A stretch of 49,668 bases of DNA from Candidatus Aminicenantota bacterium (GTDB taxonomy: Bacteria; Acidobacteriota; Aminicenantia; Aminicenantales; Aminicenantaceae). The notes under the pieces are model-generated. The model searched no databases. It was not told the DNA's origin and saw nothing but the letters and a program-made list of their open reading frames with translations. Shown here in pieces: positions 32,961 through 40,959 of this stretch (the stretch's first letter is position 1; every line of letters begins with the position of its first letter). The position numbers were made by a program, and so were the translations under genes. The DNA lies in NCBI GenBank assembly GCA_016927475.1, contig JAFGMO010000069.1:1-49668 (forward strand), in the 5' to 3' direction.

Positions 32961-33731
32961 TCAGGTGGAGGTTTTCATGGCCGCAACCATTTTTTGAGCG
33001 ATCCCCCTCGTGTCCTCCCGGACCACAAGCTGGCTGAAGATTTTTTCCAGCGAAGGAAGTTTCATCAGGCTTCTTAGATTTTCCACCGAATCATCAGCAA
33101 CCACCTCTCCTTTATGAATGATAATGACCCGCGTGCATATCTTTTCAACGACTTCCAGAACATGGGAGGAATAAATAATGATTTTGCCTTCACCGGCCAG
33201 CTTCTGAAGGAGGTCTTTGATCACAAGGCCCGTGGTGACATCGAGCCCGGAAAGGGGTTCGTCCAGGAGGAGGATTTCCGGGTCATGCAGCAGGGCCGAG
33301 GTTATCAGGACCTTCTGAATCATCCCCTTCGAAAAGGAAGATATGGCCGCGTGCATATCCTCGGAGAGGCCGAAAAGCTTCATAAACTGAATAATTTTTT
33401 CGTGGAGAATATCTTCCGGGATGCGGCGAAGGCGGCCGACCAAAAGCAGGTAATCATAGGCACTCAAATGGGGGTAAATCTCGGATTCCTCGGGAACATA
33501 ACCCAGCCTTTTTTTGAAATCATAAATATTCTTGTTGATGTTCCGGCCGTTGAATAGGATTTCTCCCTCCGTTGGTTTGAGCAAACCCGCAAGGATCTTG
33601 ATGGTCGTCGATTTTCCCGCTCCGTTCGGACCCAGGTATCCCAGGATTTCAGAAGGGCCGACAGCGAAGCTTACTTTATTCACAGCCGGAAAAACATGGT
33701 ATTTTTTGATGAGTCCCTTCAATTCGAGCAT
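32961..33731 (-). CDS. ABC transporter ATP-binding protein
   Basis: 256 residues. Walker A 'GPNGAGKSTT' at about 38-47, Q-loop 'GYVPEESEIYPHLS', signature region 'ISSFSKGMIQKVLI' (FSKGM in place of LSGGQ), Walker B 'EILLLDEPLSGLD', switch His in 'IIIYSSHVLEVVEKI'. Matches the CcmA/NatA-like (ABC-2) exporter ATPases. A GTG two codons upstream is possible, but the ATG at 33731 has AAGGGG five bases upstream. It is followed by its permease (31212-32954). It is the only ABC ATPase in the window and has its own permease, so it is unlikely to serve the PadR-linked FtsX permeases. Confidence 0.93.
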   Translation of the reverse strand: MLELKGLIKKYHVFPAVNKVSFAVGPSEILGYLGPNGAGKSTTIKILAGLLKPTEGEILFNGRNINKNIYDFKKRLGYVPEESEIYPHLSAYDYLLLVGRLRRIPEDILHEKIIQFMKLFGLSEDMHAAISSFSKGMIQKVLITSALLHDPEILLLDEPLSGLDVTTGLVIKDLLQKLAGEGKIIIYSSHVLEVVEKICTRVIIIHKGEVVADDSVENLRSLMKLPSLEKIFSQLVVREDTRGIAQKMVAAMKTST

Positions 33732-33813
33732 TTTCACCCCTTAATTTTAGGTTACTTCTTCCGCGATAAGAATGTCAATAAAAATTGAATCTGTTTTTGT
33801 TTCATTCATCAAA

Positions 33814-33842
33814 TTGAATATCATCAGGCTCTTTGCTAAAAT
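33814..33842 (+). promoter_or_regulatory. Sigma-70-like promoter for the double-GNAT gene
   Basis: TTGAAT (33814-33819) and TAAAAT (33837-33842) are separated by exactly 17 bases. Transcription would start near 33849, leaving a leader of about 25 bases before the ATG at 33874. This argues against the earlier ATG at 33772. Confidence 0.5.
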
Positions 33843-33873
33843 AAACATCCATTCACCTGATACATTCACGAAC

Positions 33874-34797
33874 ATGTCTTTTCCCAACAACTTGGTCAGA
33901 ACCTATAACCAGAACGATAAAAACCCTTTGCTTTCCTATCTAAAGGGACAAAAAGCTTCCCAAACAGGTAATACTTTTTTGCAAAAAATCATGGAAAAAG
34001 GCCTTCAAAAACCTGGATATTCCGTGGAAAAAGATTTATTCCTTGCCTGGGAAAAAGGACGGATTGTGGGCTGGATGAACGTATTTTTCGAGAGCCATAT
34101 TCAGAGGGCCGTCCTCAGCGGATACTCACGTACCACAAAAAACTCAGCGGATTCCCTGCTGGAACTGTCCATTGAAAGAGCGGGCGAACTGGAAGCTAAA
34201 AAAGTTCATGTTTATCTTCCTGAGAAGAACAATGAGGCAAGAAAATTTTTTATTAACCATGGATTTGTTCCTGTACGGACATTTTTGGAGATGACGATTG
34301 ATTTCTCTAAAACGCCCGAATCCGCAAACAATATTTCCGGTCCGTATGACAACCATTTCAAACCTGGAGAAGAAGAGCAGTTAGCCGGCCTTCAGAACAT
34401 CTGCTTCGAGGGAAGTTGGGACTTCAACCCGAATACCACCGAAGATATTCGCTTTTGGCTTGCTCTTACAGGCACAAAAATCGAAGACGTAATCGTTGAA
34501 AAAAAAGCAAAGGAATTCCTCGGCTACTGCTGGAACCACCTGGTATTACCAGATGTTAAAAAGGCAAGCAAAAAAAAGGGACGTATCTACATGGTCGGAG
34601 TTCATCCCGCGCACAGGGGACTCGGAATCGGAAAAAAACTCGTCCGATCCGGACTTTCTTTACTGAAAGCTAAGGATGTCCAACTTGTTGGCTTGACGGT
34701 TGATGAAACAAATGTGGCAGGCAAGGCCCTTTATGCTTCACTGGGTTTTTCGTTGAACTCAAGAAACCTATGGTTTGAAAAGCATCTTAAGGATTAA
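33874..34797 (+). CDS. Double-GNAT acetyltransferase (mycothiol-synthase-like layout)
   Basis: 307 residues with two GNAT domains. N-terminal half: 'EKDLFLAWEKGRIVGWMNVF', with 'KKVHVYLPEKNNEARKFFIN' and 'HGFVPVRTFLEMTIDF'. C-terminal half: 'IYMVGVHPAHRGLGIGKKLV' (RxxGxG/A acetyl-CoA site) and 'VDETNVAGKALYASLGFS'. Only the second half has a full acetyl-CoA motif. The frame extends to 33772, but a 34-residue extension there lacks GNAT character and carries a promoter, so the ATG at 33874 is preferred. No ribosome binding site is clear for either. Its stop overlaps the stop of the convergent hydrolase in the tetranucleotide TTAA (34794-34797). Substrate unknown. Confidence 0.82.
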   Translation: MSFPNNLVRTYNQNDKNPLLSYLKGQKASQTGNTFLQKIMEKGLQKPGYSVEKDLFLAWEKGRIVGWMNVFFESHIQRAVLSGYSRTTKNSADSLLELSIERAGELEAKKVHVYLPEKNNEARKFFINHGFVPVRTFLEMTIDFSKTPESANNISGPYDNHFKPGEEEQLAGLQNICFEGSWDFNPNTTEDIRFWLALTGTKIEDVIVEKKAKEFLGYCWNHLVLPDVKKASKKKGRIYMVGVHPAHRGLGIGKKLVRSGLSLLKAKDVQLVGLTVDETNVAGKALYASLGFSLNSRNLWFEKHLKD

Positions 34798-35684
34798 TGT
34801 CTCAACCCACCAATAAAATTTTGAATACGCGCATCAACATCTTCTTTTTTCACTAAAGGCGCGACGTGTTTGAATCCTGTGGGAAGTTTAAACATCTCGG
34901 CCGAAGGCAGTGAAGAGATCAGGACCTCGGCATCGGCATGTAAAGGATCGTCCTCGCAGGTAATGATGAGAATTTTTCCCTGCCAATCATGGAACTCATC
35001 CGGCTGATAGGCACCCTCCCAACTAAATGCAAAAGCCAGCTCCACGGCGCTGAGCATCACCCGCCGGTTGAAGTACTGGCCCAAAATGTTCTTCATGAGC
35101 TCCGTCCGGAACATCAGCCGGTTTTTCACCTTATCGGAGACCTCCTTTTCGAATTCCAGATAACCGGACATTTTTTTCTTGACAATGGGTTTGAAAAGTC
35201 CGACGGGAAGTATTCTCATAAGGTTCAAGGCCCATTTTTTACACTTCTCCTTCAAGGGAGCCGGCGTGCAGGTCAGCACCATTCCATTCACCCGCCGAAA
35301 GTTTCTTCGAAAATACAACTGAGCGATTATTCCAGTAAAGGATTGCCCCAGAAGAATCACTTGATCTAACCCTTCCGTTTTCAGAACGGCGTTGATCCCC
35401 CGGCACATAATATCCGGCTCTCTGAAAGGAGAGATGTCGACAACAACCACCCGGCTTGTCTCCTCGAAGCTCAGAATAGTTTCATAAAGAAGCTGCGGGG
35501 GCCCCCAGCCTCCGGCGAAAGAGAGCAGGGTTTGCGGTCCTTCTCCGCAAATGAGGTAATCAATCTCCCTTCCTTCAAATTCCAGACTCTTAAGCTTATG
35601 TCCCGCTAAAAAGTCCTTCAATCTTTCCAGTTCAGGTCCCTCGAGACCTTCCAGTGATTCCAGAAGTTTTTTTTCATCAAGCAT
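34794..35684 (-). CDS. Alpha/beta hydrolase
   Basis: 296 residues. The nucleophile elbow is 'VILLGQSFTGIIAQLYF' (Ser in GQSFT), the acid likely Asp in 'IITCEDDPLHADAEVL', and the His in 'LPTGFKHVAPLVKK'. The oxyanion region is 'LSFAGGWGPPQLLYE'. This triad order fits the fold, but the substrate is unknown. The frame is open from 35747; the ATG at 35684 has AAAGGAG six bases upstream and is preferred. It overlaps the end of the upstream TetR gene by eight bases, so regulator and hydrolase form an operon, presumably under the TetR protein. Confidence 0.87.
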   Translation of the reverse strand: MLDEKKLLESLEGLEGPELERLKDFLAGHKLKSLEFEGREIDYLICGEGPQTLLSFAGGWGPPQLLYETILSFEETSRVVVVDISPFREPDIMCRGINAVLKTEGLDQVILLGQSFTGIIAQLYFRRNFRRVNGMVLTCTPAPLKEKCKKWALNLMRILPVGLFKPIVKKKMSGYLEFEKEVSDKVKNRLMFRTELMKNILGQYFNRRVMLSAVELAFAFSWEGAYQPDEFHDWQGKILIITCEDDPLHADAEVLISSLPSAEMFKLPTGFKHVAPLVKKEDVDARIQNFIGGLRH

Positions 35685-36369
35685 TTTTTTCTCCTTTGAC
35701 CGATCCGTGCTCGCCCGCGGAAAAACCTTCACGGAGGACCGTGACAAAAGCCTCCAATTCCTTTTTCAGAACCTCTCTGGATAAGGGAAACAGAGGCTTT
35801 TTTCCCCTGATATTTTCTTCAAAATCGATGTCGTACTTTAGGGCTAAATAGTCGATAAACCCTTCTTGAACTTGAATAAGGATAAAGATAAGCAGCTCGA
35901 CATCGACATCTTTTCGAAGTTTCCCCTTTTCCTGCTGCTCCTTAAACATATCTCGTAAGACTTCCATTCCTTTTTTCTTTGACGTTAAAGGGACATCATT
36001 AAGAATAGGATTGTTCCTTTCCCGGCTGACCTTGTACCCGAAATATCCGATAAGCGGATGGGCATTATCCTGTTCGGCGCAGGCCAGATAAAAATTGACC
36101 CAGGAATCGAGAACATCTTCTACGGAACGAAAAAAAATATCCTTAAACAGCTCATATGTAGCCCTCTTTCCGTATTCAATAAGATAAGCATAGAGTTCCT
36201 TTTTGGACGAAAAATAGCGGTAGAAACTCCCTTTGGCTAAACCCAATTTTTTTATGATCCGGGTCAACGAAACATCCCGGTAGTCATGAAGAGCAAATTC
36301 CTCCAAACATGTATCTAAAATTTCTTTTTGCCTTTCTTTGTTAAGGTTTTCAAATGTACTCAAAGGCAT
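35677..36369 (-). CDS. TetR family transcriptional regulator
   Basis: 230 residues. The N-terminal helix-turn-helix is clear: 'RQKEILDTCLEEFALHDYRD' then 'VSLTRIIKKLGLAKGSFYRY' and 'FSSKKELYAYLIEYGKRAT'. The C-terminal ligand domain (about 70-220) is typical in length and helical. Start at 36369 (GGAGG six bases upstream) is preferred to the earlier ATGs at 36381 and 36420, because the N-terminus then fits the family. Two overlapping palindromes lie 27-56 bases upstream. The alpha/beta hydrolase gene follows in an overlapping operon, so it is the likely target. Confidence 0.92.
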   Translation of the reverse strand: MPLSTFENLNKERQKEILDTCLEEFALHDYRDVSLTRIIKKLGLAKGSFYRYFSSKKELYAYLIEYGKRATYELFKDIFFRSVEDVLDSWVNFYLACAEQDNAHPLIGYFGYKVSRERNNPILNDVPLTSKKKGMEVLRDMFKEQQEKGKLRKDVDVELLIFILIQVQEGFIDYLALKYDIDFEENIRGKKPLFPLSREVLKKELEAFVTVLREGFSAGEHGSVKGEKNA

Positions 36370-36395
36370 CGTCGCCTCCATTTTCTGAAAAACAA

Positions 36396-36425
36396 GCGAC
36401 TTTAAAGTCGCGACTAGCAAGTCGC
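36396..36425. promoter_or_regulatory. Two overlapping palindromes, probable TetR operator
   Basis: Positions 36396-36411 and 36410-36425 are each GCGACT, 4 bases, AGTCGC; spacers are TTAA and AGCA. The arms are identical in both and the sites overlap by two bases (centres 14 bp apart). Such spacing is typical of operators bound by two TetR dimers. Binding by the regulator just downstream is inferred. Confidence 0.7.
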
Positions 36426-36523
36426 TAGATTAACATATTTTTTCCTTAAAATCAACAGGGAAAATGTCTTGAAAATGTCTGTCTTCTTTTGTCTTCCGAG
36501 ATAAAACGATTATATCAAAAACA

Positions 36524-38347
36524 CTATTTCAGTTCGATCTCCTTGACATGGCGGCCTCCCTTGACACAGTCAAGAGTGACCGTTACTTTTCCCTTCCCTT
36601 CCACCAGAAATTGATATTCCGCCTCGCTTCGGCCGGGAATTCCGTTTGTCAGCTTTAGATTCTGAGGATCTTTCTGGTCGATGAAGGTCACCTCGCTGGC
36701 ACGGTCGCCGAACCCTCTCCTGAAAAACATTCGAAACCGGGCAGGAATACCCGCCGGCAGGCTCATGGAGGGTTTGTGCCCGGCAGCCAGGACTTTAACC
36801 TGTCCTTTTATCGATAGGATATCCGGTCTCTGAACCTTGTTATCGACAGCAACCTGCGACATGGTCGGCATCAACCGGCTGTTGTAAAGGACAACTGAAA
36901 CCCGGTAAAGATTCCCGTCTATTTTTTCTGCAGACACGCTTTTAACAACCGGAAGCGGCATTTCGTAGGCATGGAGCAGGCAGAAAGCCATATTTCTATG
37001 ACAGAGCTCTTCCAGAAGCCATGATGGGGGAACCCGTCCGCTGAGCTTTGTCGTATCGCGGTCGATGAGCACCTTCCCCAACTGCGGATGGTCGATTTCG
37101 TGCATGGCCACGGCCGTGTTATCCATATCGATTAACTTTTCGAAAAATTCCTCTTCCTCCTCGCTTATGTCCCCGTCCTTGTTCAGGTCGGCCCGTGATG
37201 TCCAGAGCTCATTGGTAAAGGAATATATGCCCAGCATATCGAAGGTGAACTCGACGAATCCTCCCCAAACGGGGTAGAGATCTTTCCAGATAACGATGTA
37301 GCGGTATCCTTCGATGATTTTTTCACCTTTTTTCCCTATCTCATCCAGGACGGCCAAGTCCTGACGCGGGAACTCTTCCCGTATCGGGGCGGCGGGACCA
37401 CGAAGAATCATTCCTCCGGAGTTATGAAAAGCCTGGACTCCGGCGATGTTGGGATGGGCATAGAGAAAATCACGGATATGTTTGGATTCCACCCAGAAAA
37501 AGGGATATTCTCCCGCACCGCGCTGGATGTGTTTCGGCTGCCAAAAAGCCCCCCAGTCACGGTTAGGATCGTATCCTCCGCCAGTGTCTTCATTGTACCG
37601 TCCGTCATCATCATTGTCCAAACCTTCGCTTCCGATGTATTCATAATCACCCAACTCGTCGGGCCGCCCCTCGATATTTTTCTCGATGGGAACCAACCGG
37701 TCTCCCTTGTCGCTGAGACGATGGGTTCCTTTCCCCGGTTCGACCTTGATGTACATGGCGCCAACCTCTCCGTCACCATCCAGGTCTTCCGGTCCGTCTT
37801 CATCGTAGAGGCCGTCGTTGTCGTCGTCCACCGGCATCTGTCCGGAACGGGCACTTCCCCCTTTGTGCAGCCACAGATCCCGGCCGTCCGGGTTGACGCT
37901 GGGAAAGATATAAAAAACCCGCTCATCGACCAGCTTTCGAACATAATCGTTGTAGGCATAGTTCTCCATCAAATACCAGATGGTGTAAATCCCTATTTCA
38001 CCTCCCTGGATTTCATTCCCGTGAATATTGGCATCCATGTAGAAAGCACATTTTTCCATCTCTCCGCCGGTGTCGGGATTGTTGATGGTCATGTACCACA
38101 ATTCCCGGCCCTGGTAGCTTTTTCCCGCGGACCGGAGCTTGAGGAACTTGGGATAAGCCTTTTCCAGGGACCGAAGGGCCGCCTCGACCTCCTGCCAATC
38201 GTAATATTTGTTAAAGCTGAGATTGACTTTCCTTGTGTTCCACTTGCGGGGCAGATAATCCTGTCCCGCCGCCAGTGAAAAGCCGACGAGAACCGTTAGA
38301 ACCAAAAGACCTGCTTTAAATCCTCTGTTGTTGTGCATCTGTTTCAT
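36524..38347 (-). CDS. M14 zinc carboxypeptidase with Asp-rich insert (intact active site)
   Basis: 607 residues with a signal peptide (about 1-28). The M14 zinc site is His109-Gly-Asn-Glu112 in 'DANIHGNEIQGGE', with His308 in 'VQAFHNSGG'; Asn262-Arg263 in 'DPNRDWG' and the catalytic Glu380 in 'YSFTNELW' complete it. An insert at about 172-195 reads 'DDDNDGLYDEDGPEDLDGDG', a calcium-binding type repeat, with a second at about 243-254. A further 'DLNKDGDISEEEEEF' EF-hand-like loop (about 387-401) lies after the active site. The C-terminal 130 residues look like a beta domain. GGGAGG is seven bases before the ATG. It follows the paralogue at 38364 after 16 bases, so both belong to one operon. 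Confidence 0.92.
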   Translation of the reverse strand: MKQMHNNRGFKAGLLVLTVLVGFSLAAGQDYLPRKWNTRKVNLSFNKYYDWQEVEAALRSLEKAYPKFLKLRSAGKSYQGRELWYMTINNPDTGGEMEKCAFYMDANIHGNEIQGGEIGIYTIWYLMENYAYNDYVRKLVDERVFYIFPSVNPDGRDLWLHKGGSARSGQMPVDDDNDGLYDEDGPEDLDGDGEVGAMYIKVEPGKGTHRLSDKGDRLVPIEKNIEGRPDELGDYEYIGSEGLDNDDDGRYNEDTGGGYDPNRDWGAFWQPKHIQRGAGEYPFFWVESKHIRDFLYAHPNIAGVQAFHNSGGMILRGPAAPIREEFPRQDLAVLDEIGKKGEKIIEGYRYIVIWKDLYPVWGGFVEFTFDMLGIYSFTNELWTSRADLNKDGDISEEEEEFFEKLIDMDNTAVAMHEIDHPQLGKVLIDRDTTKLSGRVPPSWLLEELCHRNMAFCLLHAYEMPLPVVKSVSAEKIDGNLYRVSVVLYNSRLMPTMSQVAVDNKVQRPDILSIKGQVKVLAAGHKPSMSLPAGIPARFRMFFRRGFGDRASEVTFIDQKDPQNLKLTNGIPGRSEAEYQFLVEGKGKVTVTLDCVKGGRHVKEIELK

Positions 38348-38363
38348 CTTTATCCTCCCTTAT

Positions 38364-40334
38364 TCATTTGAGAATGGCCGTTTTTTTAAAGGCCCCTCCG
38401 CCCTTTCGGGCCCAGAGCGTAACGTCCACTTTTTTCCCAGGCGGGGAAATGATCAGCCACTTGTATTCTTTTTCTCCGCCCGCATCCAAGGTATTAAGGT
38501 CCACCCGTTTGTTGCCGCCGAAAAGCTCCATCTTTTTATCATCCTCAAAATGGAGGCGAATAAGAATAGGATTTACATTCCGCGTCCTTTCCCCCATATT
38601 CGTACAGTAGGGAAACTCTCCATGGTTAACAACTTTAACGGTCAGCCGGTAAAGATTGGAAGAAAGTTTTTCCACTTCAGGAGAATTCATTCTTATTTCG
38701 GCGAACTGCCCGGCCAGAAAAAGAGAAAAGGCGGTATGGTTTTTAACAAGCTCCGGAATTTCACTCTGGGGAGGATTGACTCTCAAGTAAGGAACGAATC
38801 CGCCGATCTCCACTGTTCCCAATTGTTCGTGTTCGTAAGATGTCCAGGGAATAAAACCCCGGCCTTCATTTTTTTCATCGATCCACTTGAGCCATTTGGC
38901 GTCGACATCAGATGAAGGCGCCGGGCCGCCGCCCTGCGCACCCCCCTGCCGCATGGCCAAAAACCGCTGCATCATAGCGCTCCGGTCCATGGACGGCATT
39001 TGAGTTCGCGCCTTGGCCGGCGGTGCTTCGGCTATTCCTTCACCTGAAGCACGCCTCTTTGAAGGAGGACCTGCCGGTTTCTCTTCACGGAAGGACCAGA
39101 GGTTGGCCGAGAAGGACGGCACACCGTACTGGAAATAAGCATATTCCAAAAGAGAGCCGAAGGGATTTTCCGAATGGGTACTTGTGATCCCCGTCAGCTC
39201 CTTGTACTTTTCGCTGACGGCTCTGAAAAGCGGCAGGTCCCGGCCATCCGTTTTTTTGGATTGAGGATCCGTCGGTCTTGGCTGTTCGGCAGCCTGGTCT
39301 CCTCCCCTCCGGCCCATTCTGAAGAATCTCATCATCCTCCCGCCCGTTTCGGGACCTTCGCTTTGAGGAGGCTCGGGAAAAACGGGCGTGCCGCATTCTA
39401 TGCCCGCCTCACCGGCCAGGTTATCGAATGTGGAAAAAACAAGTACTCCGCAGATGTTCAGATGCGGCTGGGTTTTAATCTGCGGGTCGTAGCGGGTCAT
39501 AAAACCAATCAGAGCCTGGGTCTCGACCTCGGAGGCGGGATAAACTTTAAGCCCCTTGGGTTTGTAACCGAAATTATGGGGAAAATTCCGGTTGATGTTG
39601 AAGCCGCCCGGAGCGTCTTCATTGTACAAACCATCGCCGTCGTTGTCTATTCCTTCCGTATAAATCGTGTAGAGTTTGTCCAGCGGTGTCCCGGGTTCTT
39701 TTTTCTTCATCAAACGGGGGTCCTTCTCGTCAATAATCCAGTCTCCATCTTTGTCTTTTACCCTCATTTTGGTGATGAACCCGTTTCCGTCGAGGTCCTC
39801 TGGACCGTCCTCATCGATCCGCCAATCATAATCCTCATCGCGCGGATTGAAGTTTTCCGATCGTTCAATCTTTACGTCGTTGAAAAAGGCTTCGGCACCG
39901 TCCGGATTAAGGCGGGGAACGATATAAAAGGTACGCTTGTCCAAAACGGCCGTCACTTCAGCATTTTTGCCGTAGTTTGAGGCTAAGTTTTCCGCAATGC
40001 CCAGGGCTACCTCGCTTCCTATGAGATGATCACCTTCAAGGTTGGCCGCGATAAAGAGTGCCTGTTTTTCGAGGGGCGATCCTTCGATTCCCGAAAGCCT
40101 GAGAAGCCAGACATCCCGCCCTTGAACCGTTTTTCCAATGGAAAGAAGCTTGACCACCTGTGAGTAGTTGGCTTCCAGGTTTTTGACCGCTTTAGTCAGT
40201 TCCGCATAATTATGATAAGCGGACTTTGAAGACGTTTCCTGCGCGGATTCCATCGGCGGGAACAATAAACACAAAAAGAGCACGAAAAAAGCCGTTTTCC
40301 AGACAACATTCTTTGAAAATGAATACTGCTTCAT
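38364..40334 (-). CDS. M14 carboxypeptidase paralogue with altered active site
   Basis: 656 residues with a signal peptide. Aligning without gaps to the downstream paralogue, the zinc motif 'NIHGNEIQGGE' becomes 'NLEGDHLIGSE': His109 and Glu112 are replaced by Glu100 and His103. His291 ('TQPHLNI') and Asn248-Arg249 ('FNINRNF') are kept. The catalytic Glu380 ('SFTNELW') corresponds to Asn411 ('SFSANLW'). Metal could still bind, but the general base is gone, so peptidase activity is unlikely. Asp-rich inserts 'DEDYDWRIDEDGPEDLDGNG' (about 166-185) and 'DNDGDGLYNED' (about 230-240) are shared with the paralogue. An extra region of Pro/Gly/Arg-rich sequence lies at about 320-370 and 425-465. ATG with GGAGG upstream; first gene of the two-gene operon. 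Confidence 0.9.
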   Translation of the reverse strand: MKQYSFSKNVVWKTAFFVLFLCLLFPPMESAQETSSKSAYHNYAELTKAVKNLEANYSQVVKLLSIGKTVQGRDVWLLRLSGIEGSPLEKQALFIAANLEGDHLIGSEVALGIAENLASNYGKNAEVTAVLDKRTFYIVPRLNPDGAEAFFNDVKIERSENFNPRDEDYDWRIDEDGPEDLDGNGFITKMRVKDKDGDWIIDEKDPRLMKKKEPGTPLDKLYTIYTEGIDNDGDGLYNEDAPGGFNINRNFPHNFGYKPKGLKVYPASEVETQALIGFMTRYDPQIKTQPHLNICGVLVFSTFDNLAGEAGIECGTPVFPEPPQSEGPETGGRMMRFFRMGRRGGDQAAEQPRPTDPQSKKTDGRDLPLFRAVSEKYKELTGITSTHSENPFGSLLEYAYFQYGVPSFSANLWSFREEKPAGPPSKRRASGEGIAEAPPAKARTQMPSMDRSAMMQRFLAMRQGGAQGGGPAPSSDVDAKWLKWIDEKNEGRGFIPWTSYEHEQLGTVEIGGFVPYLRVNPPQSEIPELVKNHTAFSLFLAGQFAEIRMNSPEVEKLSSNLYRLTVKVVNHGEFPYCTNMGERTRNVNPILIRLHFEDDKKMELFGGNKRVDLNTLDAGGEKEYKWLIISPPGKKVDVTLWARKGGGAFKKTAILK

Positions 40335-40610
40335 ATAGTCCTCCTGTTTACTGTGATGATTGATAATAGGGACTCCGTTTTATGTGCTTGTTAAACGGAA
40401 TCGTTATATGAAAAGCCGGACGGCTTGTAGGAAAGACAGAAAAGTTCCTCATTATTTATTTTGACGTATGTTCCTCAAAAATCTTCCCTAAAATAATGGT
40501 GCCAACCATTTTTCAAACCCATGCGTACTAATATATATTCATGTTCTCAAGACAAATAAAGGCCGCACCGGACAGAATTTTATCATGGTGGGTAAAAAGG
40601 AAGAATAAAA

Positions 40611-40943
40611 ATGGAAAAAGACTCATCTCCAAAAATTCTTACAAACCTTGATGAACTGCTCCTCTTGGTTGTCCTTCGCCTGGAAGGAAACGCTTACGGG
40701 GTCACCATTCGCCGGGAACTTTCCACAACAACGGGCAAAGATTGGGCCATCGGGGCCGTCTACGATCCCCTCTATCGCCTGGAACAGCGCGGCCTCATCA
40801 TATCATCCCTATCCCATCCCACCCAAGAACGGGGAGGACGCAGCAAGCGGATGTTCCGCCTGACTCAAAAAGGACGGGATGCGCTCCTCGCCCATAAAAA
40901 TATCCGAGATAAACTTTGGCACGTGATAAAGGAAACGGAATGA
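40611..40943 (+). CDS. PadR family transcriptional regulator (unit 4)
   Basis: 110 residues: 'NLDELLLLVVLRLEGNAYGV' (helix 1-2), 'GAVYDPLYRLEQRGLIIS' (recognition region), 'QERGGRSKRMFRLTQKGRDA' (wing). GGAAG is seven bases upstream of the ATG. The permease follows after 16 bases, so they are likely co-transcribed. The upstream region contains AATATATATT (10-bp palindrome near 40532) as a weak operator candidate. Divergent from the M14 operon (276-base gap), which it might also influence. Confidence 0.92.
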   Translation: MEKDSSPKILTNLDELLLLVVLRLEGNAYGVTIRRELSTTTGKDWAIGAVYDPLYRLEQRGLIISSLSHPTQERGGRSKRMFRLTQKGRDALLAHKNIRDKLWHVIKETE

Positions 40944-40959
40944 TTTCAGCAGGGGCACC

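Noticed and set aside
31212..33731. The ABC exporter ATPase as partner of the PadR-linked permeases
   Set aside because: It has its own permease seven bases downstream and belongs to the ABC-2 exporter type rather than the MacB/LolD type.
33772..33873. 34-residue N-terminal extension of the double-GNAT protein
   Set aside because: It lacks GNAT character, has no ribosome binding site, and contains a TTGAAT/TAAAAT promoter with a 17-base spacer.
36461..36481. Short tandem repeat GAAAATGTCTT then GAAAATGTCTG
   Set aside because: Two units only, in AT-rich intergenic DNA; could be chance.
37424..38278. A 284-codon open frame antisense to the M14 gene
   Set aside because: It mirrors the intact M14 frame, has no ribosome binding site or recognisable domain, and its composition follows from the coding strand.
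39174..39980. A 268-codon open frame antisense to the M14 paralogue
   Set aside because: Same reason: a shadow of a well-supported coding sequence on the other strand.
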